A stretch of DNA of 64,000 nucleotides, taken from Brachypodius melanocephalos. Lineage: Eukaryota; Chordata; Aves; Passeriformes; Pycnonotidae. Within the stretch, counting starts at the first letter, position 1; each line of letters starts with the position of its first letter. The position numbers and the translations under genes were made by a program. Under the pieces are notes generated by a model. It had not been told where the DNA came from and did not search any database. It saw nothing but the letters and a program-made list of their open reading frames with translations. The stretch spans positions 141,161 through 205,160 of the forward strand of contig VZSR01000680.1 of NCBI GenBank assembly GCA_013398615.1, given 5' to 3'. Positions 1 to 13,060 of the stretch are shown one piece after another.

Positions 1-3000
1 ATCATCAGGAAAAATAATTTTGTGTCTGTGTAGAGGTGGTAGCCAGCAAGTGTTACAATTTTCATTTTAAAAAATAAAAGTAATTTTTCAGGGGAAAAAA
101 AAATATGACCCACAGATAATCAGTAATCAACCAAGAATATTTGAACATTTAGTACTTCATTCAGTTGTAAGGTGATAAGTTTGAGATCTTTCACAGGAAA
201 ACTGAAAATCAAACTGCAATTACAGTAAATTGCAAAAACCAGGATGACTGGTAATGATTTATTTTTAAAAGACACTGCTTCCCTTGGTGTATATAATACA
301 CACTTCTCTGCAGCCCATAATATAAGTTTATCGGTTAAGTGATTTTCTTTAGGGAAAAATTATAAGCAATCTGGAAGGGAAGAAGAGATTAGCAGTTATC
401 CTTGATCAGTGCCTTTGAGGAAGACAGGTAACCCTCCTAGCTCCTATTTTCCAGCTGTAAATGGGGGTAAAAGCTCCCTGGAAATGGAGTGACTCCTGTG
501 AGGGTAAATGCATGACAGCCTCTATGGTCCATGAGCAGTGGGGGACCATATGGACCTGACGACAGATTCCACCATGGCTGCCTTCTCCACATTAATTTGT
601 AATAGCAGCCTTATTCTTTCAATTAAGCCCTACAATCACATTTCTGCCAAGTTCAGCGTTGCCTCCAGTTTCAGTAAAACTTCACAAGCTGGAACACTGC
701 CTACAGCTGACAGTGACATTTAAATGCGAGAAAAATCAAGCTTATGCATGGCCAAACCTTCTATAATTCCAGGCCTTGTCAGCCTACAGTATGGATTCTG
801 GTTTAAACAAATAAATACCCAGCTCGTTTTCACCTAACCTTGGAAGGGTTTGCGTTGCCTAAATGTTCTGCTCTGAATCCCAGGTGATACCTTCTGGGAT
901 TTTGAGTGTTCAGAAAGAAATTAATTATACCAACATCAGGCATCTGGGCACAGTGCTATGTTTTTGCATAAGAGTGTCTGTCCATTTTAAGCCCTTCCTC
1001 TTTGTGCATGGGGACAAAACACAACTTGAACCTCAGGGGAGGAGGGAAGGTTGCAAGGAGGACTTGGGAGTCTGTTCCAGAAAGTCAGGTTTCTGTGCAT
1101 GTCTAGTGGCCATAATTTTTGCGTGTGCACTTTTCCTAATTGAGGACCAGCTGTTTTGCAAATACAAAGTTCTTTTATGTCACTAACCAGCACCCAGTAA
1201 AAGAATCCACCCAGGTGAGACTTGAGGCATTTACTGTGTTTGGCTTTGTGACCCACACAACGGGGGAGCCTTGCAGCCATCTGTGGAAAAAACAACACTT
1301 TAGTTATTGCTTCGGAGAGAAAAGATGGACTTGAGCTGCAGTTCACCCAAAATCTTGCAGCTCCAAAACTGCCTGGCTGCATGTGCAGCTGGTAACTGCA
1401 AGAGCCCCTTGGTACCTGTGTGTGTTAGTGAAGAATTGGGCATTGTGGCCACCTGCCTGGCCAGGTGAGGATGTGGTCAGGCTGGTTCTGCTTGCTGTGC
1501 CAGCAGGAGAGTCCCCTTCACAAGAAGGTTATTCTACAGCTGCTTTCCTGCTGCTTTATGTGTCACCACAAGTGTTCAACTGACCAGACAATTTTTGGGT
1601 TTACGAGATGGGGTAAAGTGGCTGAGACACACAGAGTAAGAGCTGTGTTTGGCCTCTTCCTTCCTGCTCACGAGTGAACTATTTTTGTTGCTTAGACACA
1701 CAGTGTAATGCTGGTTTGAAAGAAAAAGGGGGAAAAAAAATAACCAAAAAAGTTCTTCTGTGACCTCCACTGCAGAAGTAAGAGCTGGCATCTGCCCTGG
1801 AGCCACTGCAGTCAGTATCTGTTACGTTTATGTCTGTATCTTGTTCCTGCTTTTTCTTTTCCAGGTTAATGCGATTTTCAAATGCCTGAACTGCAGGAAC
1901 ATTTGTTCCCTGATAAAACACTGAACTCCCAACTTTTCTTCCTTTAGCTCATGCCTAAAACCTGCCTTGTCTCCAGCAATCATGTTGTGGCCCCCCTGAC
2001 TTCCACAGGCAGAATGACTCTAGGTTCCTTGTCACAATTCTAACTTTCTAAGCACATTATTCTTTTAACTTGAGATGCCTGCTTGGCTCTTTCTTCTACC
2101 TGAAGAAATGTCCATCAAGAGCTGTGTGCCATTCTCTCTTCCCCTAGAAATTGTAGGGAATTAAAGAAGTCATTTTCCATGCACAAAAGAAGAAACAAAA
2201 TAACCTTGCATATTTTAAGTTCACAACAGCTTCCTCTGAGTAAACACAACACCACAAAGAGAACAGCAAAGCCTCTGTGAGGAAGCAATGGATGTTTGGA
2301 CCTGCTGTACATAATCAACCTTCAGCCCTGCTTCACACAAGTGTGACATGCTGTGCTCTTACTCCTGTGCTTAGGGGCATTTCATCAGTGCAGACAGAAG
2401 GCTGCAGCTCTGCCAGTGAAGCTGCATTTGGTGTTTGTACAGTAAAACCATACCTGGCCACGGCTCCACACAGGGAAAGTTGTACGAGGAAAAGCACATT
2501 TTCTTTTGCTAGAACAAGGGAGTCATTTGGGGCTTCGGCTGGCACAGCTATGCTGGGGAAATCACAATTCACCATGCTCCTAGTTGGCATTGCTGTTAGC
2601 AGAAGTTTGGAACGGAGTCCTAGTCTCACAGGACTCTCATAGCTCAGGAAGAACAGATTGCCTTTAAACTTGCTGATCCCAGGCGACTCGGGCCTTTGGT
2701 GTTTTCTTGACAGCCCTGGGAGCTTGTGTGAGCTAGAACAGGCTTTGCAGAGCTTTTGTAATGTACCCTGGTTTGTTTTAGACCAGAATATCCTTCCTTC
2801 ATCTGTAACTGCTTCTACCACATTACTTTTTGGAGCAGACTGGAGTACCTCTCCAGAAGGTGATTTGTAACAATTTTTGCTTTAACCCATAACCATTTAT
2901 TTATCTGATATGAGAACTTTGCTATAGCTTGGGAAATTGGATCTTGTTCTGGTTACCCTCCCAGCTTTAAATGCGATGTGGGGAAAAAAAATAGGTCGAC

Positions 3001-3050
3001 CCTCCAAACAAAAAATTACTCTCTTTCCCCTGCCATCCAGAACTCTGTCC

Positions 3051-3054
<4 letters not shown>
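1..3054. other. Non-coding DNA, no gene recognised
   Basis: AT-rich single-copy-looking sequence. Open frames here are short, apart from a 162-codon antisense frame at 2333-2821 that resembles no family I know and has no splice or promoter context; I treat it as a chance frame. A pyrimidine-rich tract ending in AG near 1849-1864 could be an acceptor but has no partner donor. No repeat family is recognisable. Confidence 0.6.

Positions 3055-3084
<30 letters not shown>
3055..3084 (+). repeat. 30-base A run
   Basis: Uninterrupted run of 30 A followed by a GA-rich tail (gagagaaatagagagaa). It could be the tail of an old retroposed copy inserted on the plus strand, but the preceding 400 bases match no RNA or retroposon that I recognise, so a simple A-tract microsatellite is as likely. 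Confidence 0.9.
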
Positions 3085-3087
<3 letters not shown>

Positions 3088-3403
3088 AGAAATAGAGAGA
3101 ACAGAGGTAGTGTATTTCAACATGAAACCTTCTATATTGGTCCTGCCAAGAAACACAACAGTATTAATTAATTCTGTACTTATTTAAAAGCTTTAGTACT
3201 ATGTTCCTTCCAAAACAAACAAAAACCGATATAAAATTCCTCTTATACTGAAATAATGTACAAAGGGGAGCATTTGGGACAGTCTACCTAAGAGTAGACC
3301 ACAACCACCATCATCTTAATCCCAAGTGTGCTACCTTGTAAATTTAGTTTCTTACACCACGTTCTCTATTTTCTCATTACTACTTCCCCAGATTATTACC
3401 GCA
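3085..3403. other. Non-coding DNA
   Basis: AT-rich sequence between the A run and the 37-bp duplication. No open frame, repeat or regulatory signal that I can support. Confidence 0.5.
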
Positions 3404-3477
3404 GCATTCAGACTGATAACAAAGTAATTTTTAATTCTTTGCATTCAGAATCATAACAAAGTAATTTCAAATTCTTT
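3404..3477. repeat. Imperfect 37-bp tandem duplication
   Basis: Two adjacent 37-base copies, each beginning gcattcaga and containing ataacaaagtaattt and aattcttt. The copies at 3404-3440 and 3441-3477 differ at only a few positions. This is a local duplication, not a recognised transposon. Confidence 0.85.
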
Positions 3478-5540
3478 GAATTTTGGATTTCAGCCAAATC
3501 CATCCTTTCTGATGGTCTGTTCAGTGCCATATTCCTGATGGGAGGATGCCCCTGGCAGACACAGGGTGGGATTGCTGCTCTTGAACCCTCCGTGCTTATC
3601 TGCCAGAGAGGTGATGGATTGGCCAGGAATCTTTGTAAGGTTGTACCTACTGTGTGTCAGAGCTGAGTCAAGGTGTAGATGTCCTGTCAGGAGCACATTC
3701 CTCCACTTCACTGTCTCTTCAGCCCACTGGGGGTCCTGTCTGAGGACCACACTGTTTTCTTCAGTAGAAGTAGCAGCCACTAACAGACTGGGACAGATTT
3801 TCCACCTCAGCCTGTCCTGCCTTGTCCTTTATATTGCTCTCAGTTCCACCTGGCCAGTGGATGGGTGAGATCTGGTCCATGATAAAGCTGTTCTCATACC
3901 TTCTCTTCTCCTGGCAATGCTGACAGGACACTCTGATTGCTGCCACTGCTGCAAGGCTCTGGGAAGAGGGAAAGAGGTGGGGATAGAACAAAGTCAGAGC
4001 TGTCAGCAAGGCTCAGTCCCAGGGACACGTGAACCAGGCCACATTCTCCTAGCACATATTGGGAGATGAAAGTGGTCTCCTACGTTCTAGGCAGCAGTGA
4101 ATAATTATCGGGGCTACAGGATATTAAACTGAGGGAATCCCAGAGTCTCAAGGAGAGCACACCTGAATTTGAATTATTTAACTCTTATTTTGATTTCTTG
4201 CCCATGTTTCTCTTGTTTATAAGGAAAAAGAGCTTAATTCATTTACAAAAAGCAAGGAGTCATTAGCATACTGATTATACCATTTAAGCAGACTTTTGAA
4301 TCAGTAATAAAGCCTAACACAAAATCATGAGCCAGGTCTTAGAACCCTTCAGAACAACCTTAAAAATCCTAAAAATATTTTGCAAAATAAACCAAATATT
4401 TCTCTTCCTTGGATTTTCTAATTTTAAACTGCCTGATACAAAATTTTCACCTTTCATCTTCATAATATGTGCTAAAAATAGTGTTTCAAAATATTTTTTT
4501 CCGTTCTAAGGCATGTAGAAATTTAGAAAAAAAAAGATGGTTGTTATTATGAAGCTTGCAACAAACACAGCTGTTTACACTGTATCAGGGATTTCTTTTT
4601 TCCTAACAGTTTGAAGATGTCCCAGCTTTATGGCTGCAGACACTTCGAAGTGGTGTTGCTTCTCTTTCCTTTGTCATCTTTACCTTCTCCTTTTCTCTGG
4701 AATCTTTTTAGCCAGATCTATTGGATACATCACAGACAACATGCTCCTGGTCTTTGTAGCTTGTGTACAGCAGCACTTTGGTTTAGTGCGTTCAGATCTC
4801 TACCCATCAGTTCTCCTAAGTTTGTCCTCACTACAAATCTTTGCATTTTTGTGGAAAAGATTGCAGTAGTTGCTTAAAGTGAGAAGCAGACATTAACAGC
4901 ATCATTAGCATCCCTTCAGATATATCCCAGAGTTGTACATGGGACTCAGAAAAGAAACAGCTTTTGTTTCTGTCATAGAAATCTACCCACCCTGGACTCC
5001 TGATAGCATTTTCAGAGTTTTTGTCTTATTAGGGATATGCATTTGTGAATTATTTCATCCTATGCAGGGAAGTCCCAAGACCTTTTGCAAGGAAATGACC
5101 TTCAGCTTCACATTAATGCCAAAAATTTTACAAAACCAGTCCTCCCCCGACCAGGGGCTGTCCACAGCTCTCTTCCTCAGGTTCTTGGAGTGGTCCTTGC
5201 CTGCATGTGAGTGGGGGAACATCCTTGCCTCGATTACTCCCTGCTTTCACATCAGTTGCTCACAGTTGTAAAAGGGGTACAGCCAGTGTTGCCAAAGGCT
5301 TTGGACTACAAACTGTGCAGAGAGCAGCTTTATAGTGTAGTATAGCTTTACCTGTGTCAGGTACAAACACCAGAGAGGGATTCATGCCGTAACATTTCAG
5401 GACAAAATTAATTGCGTAATTACACAAGTATGACAGGAAAGCTGGTTCTCACAATATCTCCAGGTTGAAGAAATTAGCTAGGGACGCATCCCGAACATAT
5501 AGATGTATTTCCTGGAAAACCACAAGGCTTTAACCATCAG
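3478..5540. other. Non-coding DNA
   Basis: No gene or repeat recognised. 3560-4010 is somewhat richer in GC and carries overlapping open frames of 80-100 codons on both strands, which is typical of GC-richer non-coding DNA. 4180-4560 is very AT-rich. Confidence 0.5.
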
Positions 5541-6130
5541 CGCAGAGCAGAGTTGCTTCTGGCGGCCGTGGGGATGCTGCTGCTGGATCGCAGGAATCCC
5601 GCAGCCGAGGCTCCCTTTGGAAAAGGGCTGTTGTCGCATCCTTCCCAAAGCAGCCTTTTATTAGTCAGCAATAGATGGCGCTCAGTTTCCACCTGTCCGA
5701 GGCCGTCAGGCAGAAAATGTATTTGAAGTAATTAGGGCTGCGAGATAACACTTAAAAGGGTTACTGCTGAAGTTGATGAAAGTGTGTGGGCATGGAGAGG
5801 CAGGAGCGCCAAGATGCTTCACCAGCTGGAGAAGTCTTAGGTGAGATAGTCTGGCTGCCAGAACAGGCTGCCAAGATAGTCAGAGGGAAGGAGCCAGGAA
5901 CTGGAGAACGATCTGCAAATTCTTGAGAACAGCTATCGCGATCCCCGAGCTGGCTGGGTCAGGTAATGCCTGTCATTATCAACGACTGAGGATCCCAGGC
6001 CAGACATGTTAAAATTCCGCTTGGGATTCTCAGCCTGGTTGTTGGTTTGTCACAAAGTCCCCTCGTCCCGGGATTAAGCCATTCCCCAGCTCAGGGGAAA
6101 TGCCGGAGCTGTGTCAATCGGAGTGAGGCT
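5541..6130. promoter_or_regulatory. CpG-richer patch, candidate conserved regulatory element
   Basis: CpG dinucleotides are noticeably commoner here than in the flanking sequence (for example ctggcggccgtgg, ctatcgcgatccccgag and gagcgccaag). The stretch also contains the CTCF-core match at 5668-5682. No splice signals or convincing reading frame are visible. The look is that of a conserved non-coding element or insulator rather than an exon. Conservation cannot be tested from one sequence. Confidence 0.35.
5668..5682 (+). promoter_or_regulatory. Candidate CTCF binding site
   Basis: The sequence gcaatagatggcgct matches all 11 positions of the CTCF core (YAGRKGGCRSY), with two mismatches in the four upstream positions. 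CTCF is the zinc-finger factor that anchors chromatin loops and insulators. The motif points rightward. It sits in a CpG-richer patch, which raises its plausibility. Occupancy is inference. Confidence 0.5.
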
Positions 6131-7657
6131 GGGCTGGCAGAACCCGAGCAAGGGCTCCAGGAGCTCTGTGACATTCCTGCTGGCTCCTCACCTCGTGGCC
6201 CTTGGCATTTCCAGCTCTGGGGGGCACACACAGACGTTTTGCCCGGGAAGTAGGAGGGGCAGGGAAGAGGCTTCCCTACAGAATTTTGTGCTCATTTTTG
6301 GTGGCAGCAAGGAAGCACCTTCACAGTGCAGGGCTCAGAGCTTGCATTTTGGTTGCACTGTCTTTTTGTTTCGTGTGATAGCTCAGCAGCCCGAAGGTGA
6401 CAGGTACAGGTGAGGAAAAGGACGGGAACAGCTTATTGCAACAGCAAATCACTCCTGTGCATGCTGTGGAAATTATATTCATGAGAGAAGAAGTTGTCCT
6501 GCTGGGAGCCAGAGCACAGCTGGTGCCATATGGCCTTCCCTACCCTGCTCCAATAGCTATCCTCACCTGGCCACTCTGAGCAGCTGCCTACAGCCCCCTC
6601 AAGGGCTCCTTAGTGCTGTGCATTCTGCCCTCATGCAGGATCATACCCCAGATCCCTGCTTTTTAAGGTACAGACATGGAGTTGGAAAGATGTGGAGCGT
6701 GTTTGCCATGGTTAGCTGGGGCTTGTATCACATGCTGGGCAGTTGTGGGTACCGCTAGCCCCCAAACACTTGGCCAAAATCAGATACAGCATGAAAACCT
6801 TTGACAAACCGGTTTTCTCAAACATTTTCCCTCCCCCAACACACCTAAACATACCTTGCAGGGATCTTTCTTTTTTTTTTCCATCATGGAAAAATCTGTT
6901 TCTGCATTTCCCAGAAGGCTTCTCCTCAGAGATGTTTTGCATAATGGAGTGAGCTAAGTCAGAGTGTTTTGTGGATGATGGCTGCACTGTGCACGCTTTG
7001 CAGCACACTGACTTCTTTATTAGGTGGGCAGGAGCTGGCACTGCAGGAGTCAACACAAGTGAGGGTGTGAAAAAGAAAAGGAATAGCCCAAAAAATGAAA
7101 TCCTGACCAAGGATGTGAAGCAGGCATGCAAGATATAGAAACACAGCACCAAAGTCAGGAACGCAGAACATTTTGCTCAGAGACACACCGTCTGAAAATT
7201 AAAAGCAAAATGGAAATCTTGTATTAACTTTGCAAAATCATCAAAACTTGTCAGATCTGACCCAGGGTTGCTCAGCAGGAAAAACCAGACTGACCTGCCT
7301 TGTCTGAGGAAAGGCATCCAGATTGATGAGGCTCATCTGGACTCTCAGTCCTGCATCCTCCAAGTCAACTGAATATTGCAGGAGTTAATAATCCTTCTTC
7401 TGAATAATGCCCAGTGTTTTGGAATAAGACTGTTCAGTAGTTTGGTAGCATTAAAGCAAATTTTATGCTTGAAATGTGTAGCCTCAAAGTTTAAATGTGG
7501 AAGCTCTTTTGTCCCTCTCCTTAACTCTTGTCCTTTGATGGTGCCTTTCACCAAGGAATTCAGTTCTCTCCCCATTTCTCTAACAGCACTCATCTTTACA
7601 GCAGTGGTGTGCAAATGATTGCACCTCTGTTCAAAGATCTAATTAGAGGTGGTATGG
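6131..7657. other. Non-coding DNA
   Basis: Moderate GC at 6131-6660, then AT-rich. Overlapping open frames of 60-146 codons on both strands have no recognisable domain. No repeat family recognised. Confidence 0.5.
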
Positions 7658-7697
7658 TTATTATTATTACTGCTGTTACTACTGCTGCTGCTGCTGT
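7658..7697 (+). repeat. Trinucleotide-rich microsatellite (ATT then CTG)
   Basis: A run of tta/att triplets passes into interrupted ctg triplets (actgctgttactactgctg, then more ctg). It is a short compound microsatellite in non-coding sequence. Confidence 0.85.
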
Positions 7698-10600
7698 AAT
7701 TGTATCTCTCTGCAGTACTTTGCAAAAGAAAATATTGCCATAGATTGAAGTAAAAGACAGTTAAAGGAGTCCTCCTGCCACCCGCCCTCTGTTTCCTACT
7801 TGTGCTTGCAAAGCTGTCTTCTAGCAACACTCAGAAAAGGCCGCCTGTCTTTTTTGGCAAAAAACTTAAAAGCCCCAATGCCAAAGGCAGTTAAAGGCTC
7901 TTCAGGGGCAGAGTTTTGTTTATAGAGACACCAGGAAGGCTGTGGTGCTTGTCTAAGGCTGTAGGACTGGTGTGATGTTAAATGGAGGCCACTGCACATC
8001 ATTTGCTGGCCTGGGGTTTCGGGAGTTCTGCTGCAGGGTTTGGGGATGCTCCTCTTGGTGCTGGCAGCTCCTGCTGTTCTGAGGGGGAGAAGAGGTGGCT
8101 ACTGCCACTGAGCAGCAGGGTGCTCCTCTGCTTTTTCATTTCCCCAGACAAAAAAATGTGTACAGAGCAGAGACTCAGACCCATAGACCTGGTGTAATTA
8201 AAACAGAGTGTTAATTGTTAAGAGTACTCTGAACAAAAAGGCTCTGAAAGAGATATTGAAAAAAAAAAACAAAAACCCAACACTGAGTTTTCGATTACTG
8301 CTAAATGAAGCAATAAATGCACATACAGTCAGTGATGTATTTTAATTATTATTCTGAGCTTCTGCCTTATTAGTAATGTACACTGGCTGGTGAGTGCAAC
8401 AAGCTGCAAGAATCAGAAAGGGTTCTCCAGTGTCTCCCTTCTTCCAGAAGGTGTTGCTATTATACAGCTCTGCTACAGACTCACAGGGTCGTGTAGAAAG
8501 CACGATGGAATAAAATGTGGTAAGGCTGGATAAAAAAATGTAAACCATACTAAGTATATAGAATTCAGTCACAAGGATTTCTATTATGCAGGGAAAAGAG
8601 AGCCTTTAGTGTAGTATGTGTCCACAGTATAAATAGTTCGGCAAAATGTAAACACCAAATATTTCCACCAGAGTTCTTTGCAACCTCACATACAGTAGCT
8701 CTACTTTTCTTTTTCATTAAGGGCTTCTTTTAGTAAAGAGACTTTTGTGGACTGGATTGGGAAAAATAGCAGCCACCTGTAACTTTTTTTAAACCTAACA
8801 GTACATACAGTACATCTATCAAAAGCAGAGGAATTTAAAACCTGCAGACTTTTTAAAGAAGCAAGTTCCACACATGATGTAAAACAAATGCCATGTGTGC
8901 ACCAAGCCAAGCAAATTAACAAAAGGGCAGGGGCACTTCCAATATTGCTTAAATAACTCAGGCTTAATAATGGGGTCTTTTGACACAAGCTCACAAAAGC
9001 TAAAATGTGTTAAAGAGGAAAAACATGCATTTTTATTGTATTGTGTGAAAAGAGACCCAATTACTTAAATTATTATTATTTTTTATTAAAAGCTATTAGC
9101 CTAAGCACATGAATTCTCTGTGGGGTTTTTGGGGGTGAATGTAGCACGTTGTTGTTCCCTGTGGATAAAGGGGACAGATTGGTTTTCCTGGACCACTGTG
9201 TGTTGCTGGTCTGTCAGAAGTATTCTAGGCATCAAAGAAATTGACTGAGTGTTGCTTTGTCTGCTATCAGTGCTCAGGGAGAAGCCAGATGTATGTGGGT
9301 GCAGAGAGTGATGCAGTGAGAGCCTGGCTTGTGGAGAAGCAGAACTCGTTCTGTTACTGTGAGAGCCAGGTTGGTGTCTTTGGATGCTCAGCAGTTCTGT
9401 GTGTCAAACCGTGAAACATTCCCAAAGGTAGAGCCTTTAGGTCAGGGCAAGTGTATTCAGTTAAGTTATTCTTCAGAGTTAGCAAGTCCCTTATTTTTCA
9501 CAGCCCTAGATAACTCATAAAACCCTGAGCACAACCTTGCAGCTTCAGCTCTTGGTGGCTGGCGTGCTGGTGATGAACTGTGGTGGTGCAGTGTAGAGAT
9601 CTGCAGTCACTAGGGTTTCCTTACAAAGGAAAAAAAAGTATTTTTAACATGATCATGCTAATGTTCTTCAGTTCAGTGCAGAGTGACAAAGAGACACAGG
9701 ACAAAAAGATACCCAAAAATGACTGAGGCAGGAAATTTAAAATTACGTGTCGGTTGATATAGACACTTCTTTGTATGGAACTGCTGGGCCCCTTCTTCAT
9801 TGGCTTTGAATAAGCAACACAACATGCCACATTTTGCTTTTCCTGTTGTCTTCCATTTAAACTTCTCCATTTCCTGTGGTCACATCAACATTAAAAAGTC
9901 TTGCACATAAAATATTTGTCATTCTTCCACATTAAAAAACAAAGGATCCCTACCACAAATCCACTAGAGATGATCTTCTGTCACTGGAGATCATACAGAA
10001 CTCTGTCTGAATTCAAAGTTTAAAAATCCTTTTGACTCCAGCCCTGTCTGATTGTGTTCAGCCAGAGATTAAACACTGAGATATCGCTGTGCCAGTGCTG
10101 TGCTTGCCAGGTATCTGGAGCTGTTGGTGGCTTGCTCTGTGTCTCAGGTGTTACTGAGGCTTCTGCACCAACTGCTCAAATGCAATTGGCATTCAAGATA
10201 TTCCAGAAATGCTCCAGAAACTCTCCAGGTGACATTTTGCCAAAGACAGGGGCCAAAGGTGTGAACAAGAGCCACCTGCACCCACCAGAGACTGTCACAG
10301 TAGGGTAACCTTGAGCAAACAGCTGGGCTTTATTATGTTCCCTTTGTGCTTCCATAGTGTCAGCAGAGATTTTCCCTCTAGTTAAAAGTGCTTTGCAATC
10401 ATTAACAAATAACTTCAAGATTCAAGATTTTTGTTCCCCTTTGGAAAGCACAAAAATACGTCAGGGAAACTGAGAAGACCAAGAATCATAAAGTCACACC
10501 AAAGATGTGAATAGAAATTAGCTCCCCTTTTTCCAGCCATGGAGTTTTGTTCTAATTTATTCTTGGTGATCTCCTATTGTCTTGCCATGGAATTAGAGCT

Positions 10601-12099
10601 TTCTGCAACAGAGGACATCACCTTTCTTTTTGCTTGTTACAGGCCTCACTAATTGCTCCCTGTAGGGACATAATGAGTGTCATGAGCATTACTGTTGGGT
10701 TGGACTTTCAGCTTGTGGCTGTGTGCTTTCTGTGCACTTGAATTAGAGCCTGAACCTTGATTCAGCTCTGAATGCAACACTACAGCCAGGTCAGCCTGGA
10801 CCCACCAGCTGAGTGATGCAGCTGGGATGCTGAGGCCTGATTCCATTGCAATTCCTCAGTTTTGCTGGTCATTTTGGAAAGATGTGTCTCCATGTACAGC
10901 TGACTGTGGCCTTTCCAGCTTACCTGAAGTGCAGCTGTCATGGCTGCTCTCTGCTATCATACTAAAAAGAGACTTCTCTTTATTATAAAGTATTTTTGAT
11001 GTACAAATTGCATCATTATATATCTGACATCTATCTGGCAATCTAAACAATTTAATGTACTATATGTATTTGCACATCAGTCAGTGTAACTAACCTGGTG
11101 CCTCTGCAGCTGGTTGAAATTTTTTTCCCCACATGTACTTATTTATATTTTTAATCACTTTTTAAAACAAGCAAACAAAAAAATTTTAGTTTTAACTGAG
11201 AAATAAGTGTCCCGCAGCCTCTCACCACATTCTTCAATAAGGGGGGAGAAAAGAAATTAAAGGAAAAAAAAAGGAAAAAGAGGAAAACCAACAGTTAACA
11301 AAATTGCTTTAAACTGAAGACTCTTTAAAGAGCACAGGACAGTTATTTACAAAGTGCTCTGATTTTTATAGAAAAAGAAAAAACCTGTTGGTGTTTTGGG
11401 GTTTTTTTGTTTTGTTTTGTTTTTTTTTTTTTTTTAAATAACAAAACAGCCTTCAGGATAAAACATTGCAACCAGCTTTCCTGCACTGCTATCTACACTG
11501 GTGCTGTTTTCCCTGACCTGGCTCCACATTACCTGCCTGCCTGGAGATGCAAGGGGCAGCCTTGGGTCAAACAGGGGTTGCTGGCACTTTGTCACAGTCA
11601 TTTTCAAAAACAGACAGGACGAGTGTTTCAGAGTCCTCTCCTGGGCAACTGAGTCACTGGATCAGTCAGATTTCAAAACAACTCCCCATCTACCTGTAGC
11701 AATAAAAAAGGGCCCTCTTGAGTAGCCCAGGAATGGAGCAATCCCCGGTCTCCAGTTTGGCCAGCACAGGTCACTGCTGGCTGGCTGTCTGTCTGTCTGT
11801 CTGCAGCCTGTGTCTGGTGAGGAAGCTGGTTATGCCACCAGGTGTAGAAGCCAAAGGAAAACAATTGCATCACACAGGGATTTTTAAAAATTATTATTTT
11901 TTGTCTCCTGTGCAGGGAAGGGCAGGCCATGCAGCAGTCATCAAGTGCAGTCTGTAAGGGTTTGTTTTGTTGTTCAGTGCTGAGCAATCTGGTCAGATGC
12001 CCGAGCTCAGCCACTGAACCTGGAGTGTCCCGGTGCCAGCTGCTTGTGACCTCAAGTCTGCTGGTCAGCCACTGAGGCTGTGTGGTTTTTTAGGGAATC
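7698..12099. other. Non-coding DNA
   Basis: Mostly AT-rich with no gene recognised. Low-complexity points are the A-rich run near 8260, AT-rich sequence near 9070, and T/G-T tracts at 11400-11437. Open frames reach 113 codons (antisense, 11673-12014) and have no family resemblance. A short tetranucleotide tctg run lies at 11787-11803. Confidence 0.5.
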
Positions 12100-13060
12100 T
12101 GGATTTTAACAGGGCTCCTCTGGGGCTCTTCCCCTGACAGTTTCAAACATAACCCTCACAGATGCCAGGTGAGACCCATGTTGCTCTCCCTCCCTTAGCC
12201 CACACCCTTGTGGCACCTGTAGCAGGGCACAGGCAAGAGTCAGCTCCTGCTGCTGCCCTCCCTGTCCCACCCTGACTGTGGGAGCTTCTTTTGTGGCAGA
12301 GAGGGAGGAAGGGGAGCCAGGGGGAAATCCAGCGATGATTTTCAATAAACAGCCACATTTTGCTGGGGAAATGGCCCGTACGTGGTTTGCTGGCTGGATC
12401 CAGCAGCAGGAGAGCCTGCAGTTAATCAGCTCTGCCTTTGCCACTAGGTTTCACAGCAGCTGGAGCCACATCCCAGAGGAGGCACAGATGATTCAGCTGC
12501 TGGACAAACAAGGAATTAACACAATAATATTAAGCAAGAAATATCACCGTGAGCTCCTTCTTCTTTGCCCTCTTCCTTTCCTCCCCTCACGCAGAGATGT
12601 ATTAAAACCAGACCTTGGCTGGCAGTTTAGAGAGGAACATTTGACGTGGGGAGCAGGATAATTGTGAGTAGTGTCAGGGCTTCCTTTGGCCAGGGCACAG
12701 CTGGGGAGGAGGCAGCAGAGTCTGCTCTGCTGTGCTGGGTGCTCATGCATGGCCAGAAGCTCTTCCCACCTCCAGCTTTTTGGCACTCCAGGCTGGAGAG
12801 AGCTCATGGTGTGTAGCCACGGCAGTGCTTTTGAGGGAAGGCTGGGGGCAGCCCAAGCAGAGTGTGCATCTGCTCCTTGTCTGCCCTGAGGGCAGAGGAG
12901 AAGGGGTGGGGGCACAGGAGGCAGCTCAGGATGGTCAGGTGTGCCACAGCATCACGTCATTCCCGTGGGGAGAAAACCTTCCTGGGCCTGGGGGAGGGCC
13001 CTGAGGCTCCTTCTCTTCACTGTCCCAGCCCTCGCCCCTTCATAAGTAGTGGCTGAAGTC
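12100..13060. other. GC-richer stretch, no gene recognised
   Basis: GC content rises clearly here. Overlapping open frames occupy both strands (a 127-codon plus frame at 12278-12661; 112- and 123-codon minus frames). None has a recognisable domain, and open frames on both strands are expected when GC is higher. The segment 12330-12540 contains the most complex sequence and could be a conserved element or exon remnant. I cannot assign it. Confidence 0.35.

Noticed and set aside
2333..2821. 162-codon antisense open frame
   Set aside because: No domain, splice signal or promoter. By my rough estimate about one frame of this length is expected by chance in six frames of 64 kb.
3055..3084. A30 as the tail of a processed pseudogene
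   Set aside because: No recognisable coding or RNA sequence precedes it, and no flanking direct repeats were found.
12278..12661. 127-codon plus-strand frame in the GC-richer stretch
   Set aside because: Open frames of similar length cover the opposite strand there. No domain is recognisable and no splice signals bound it.
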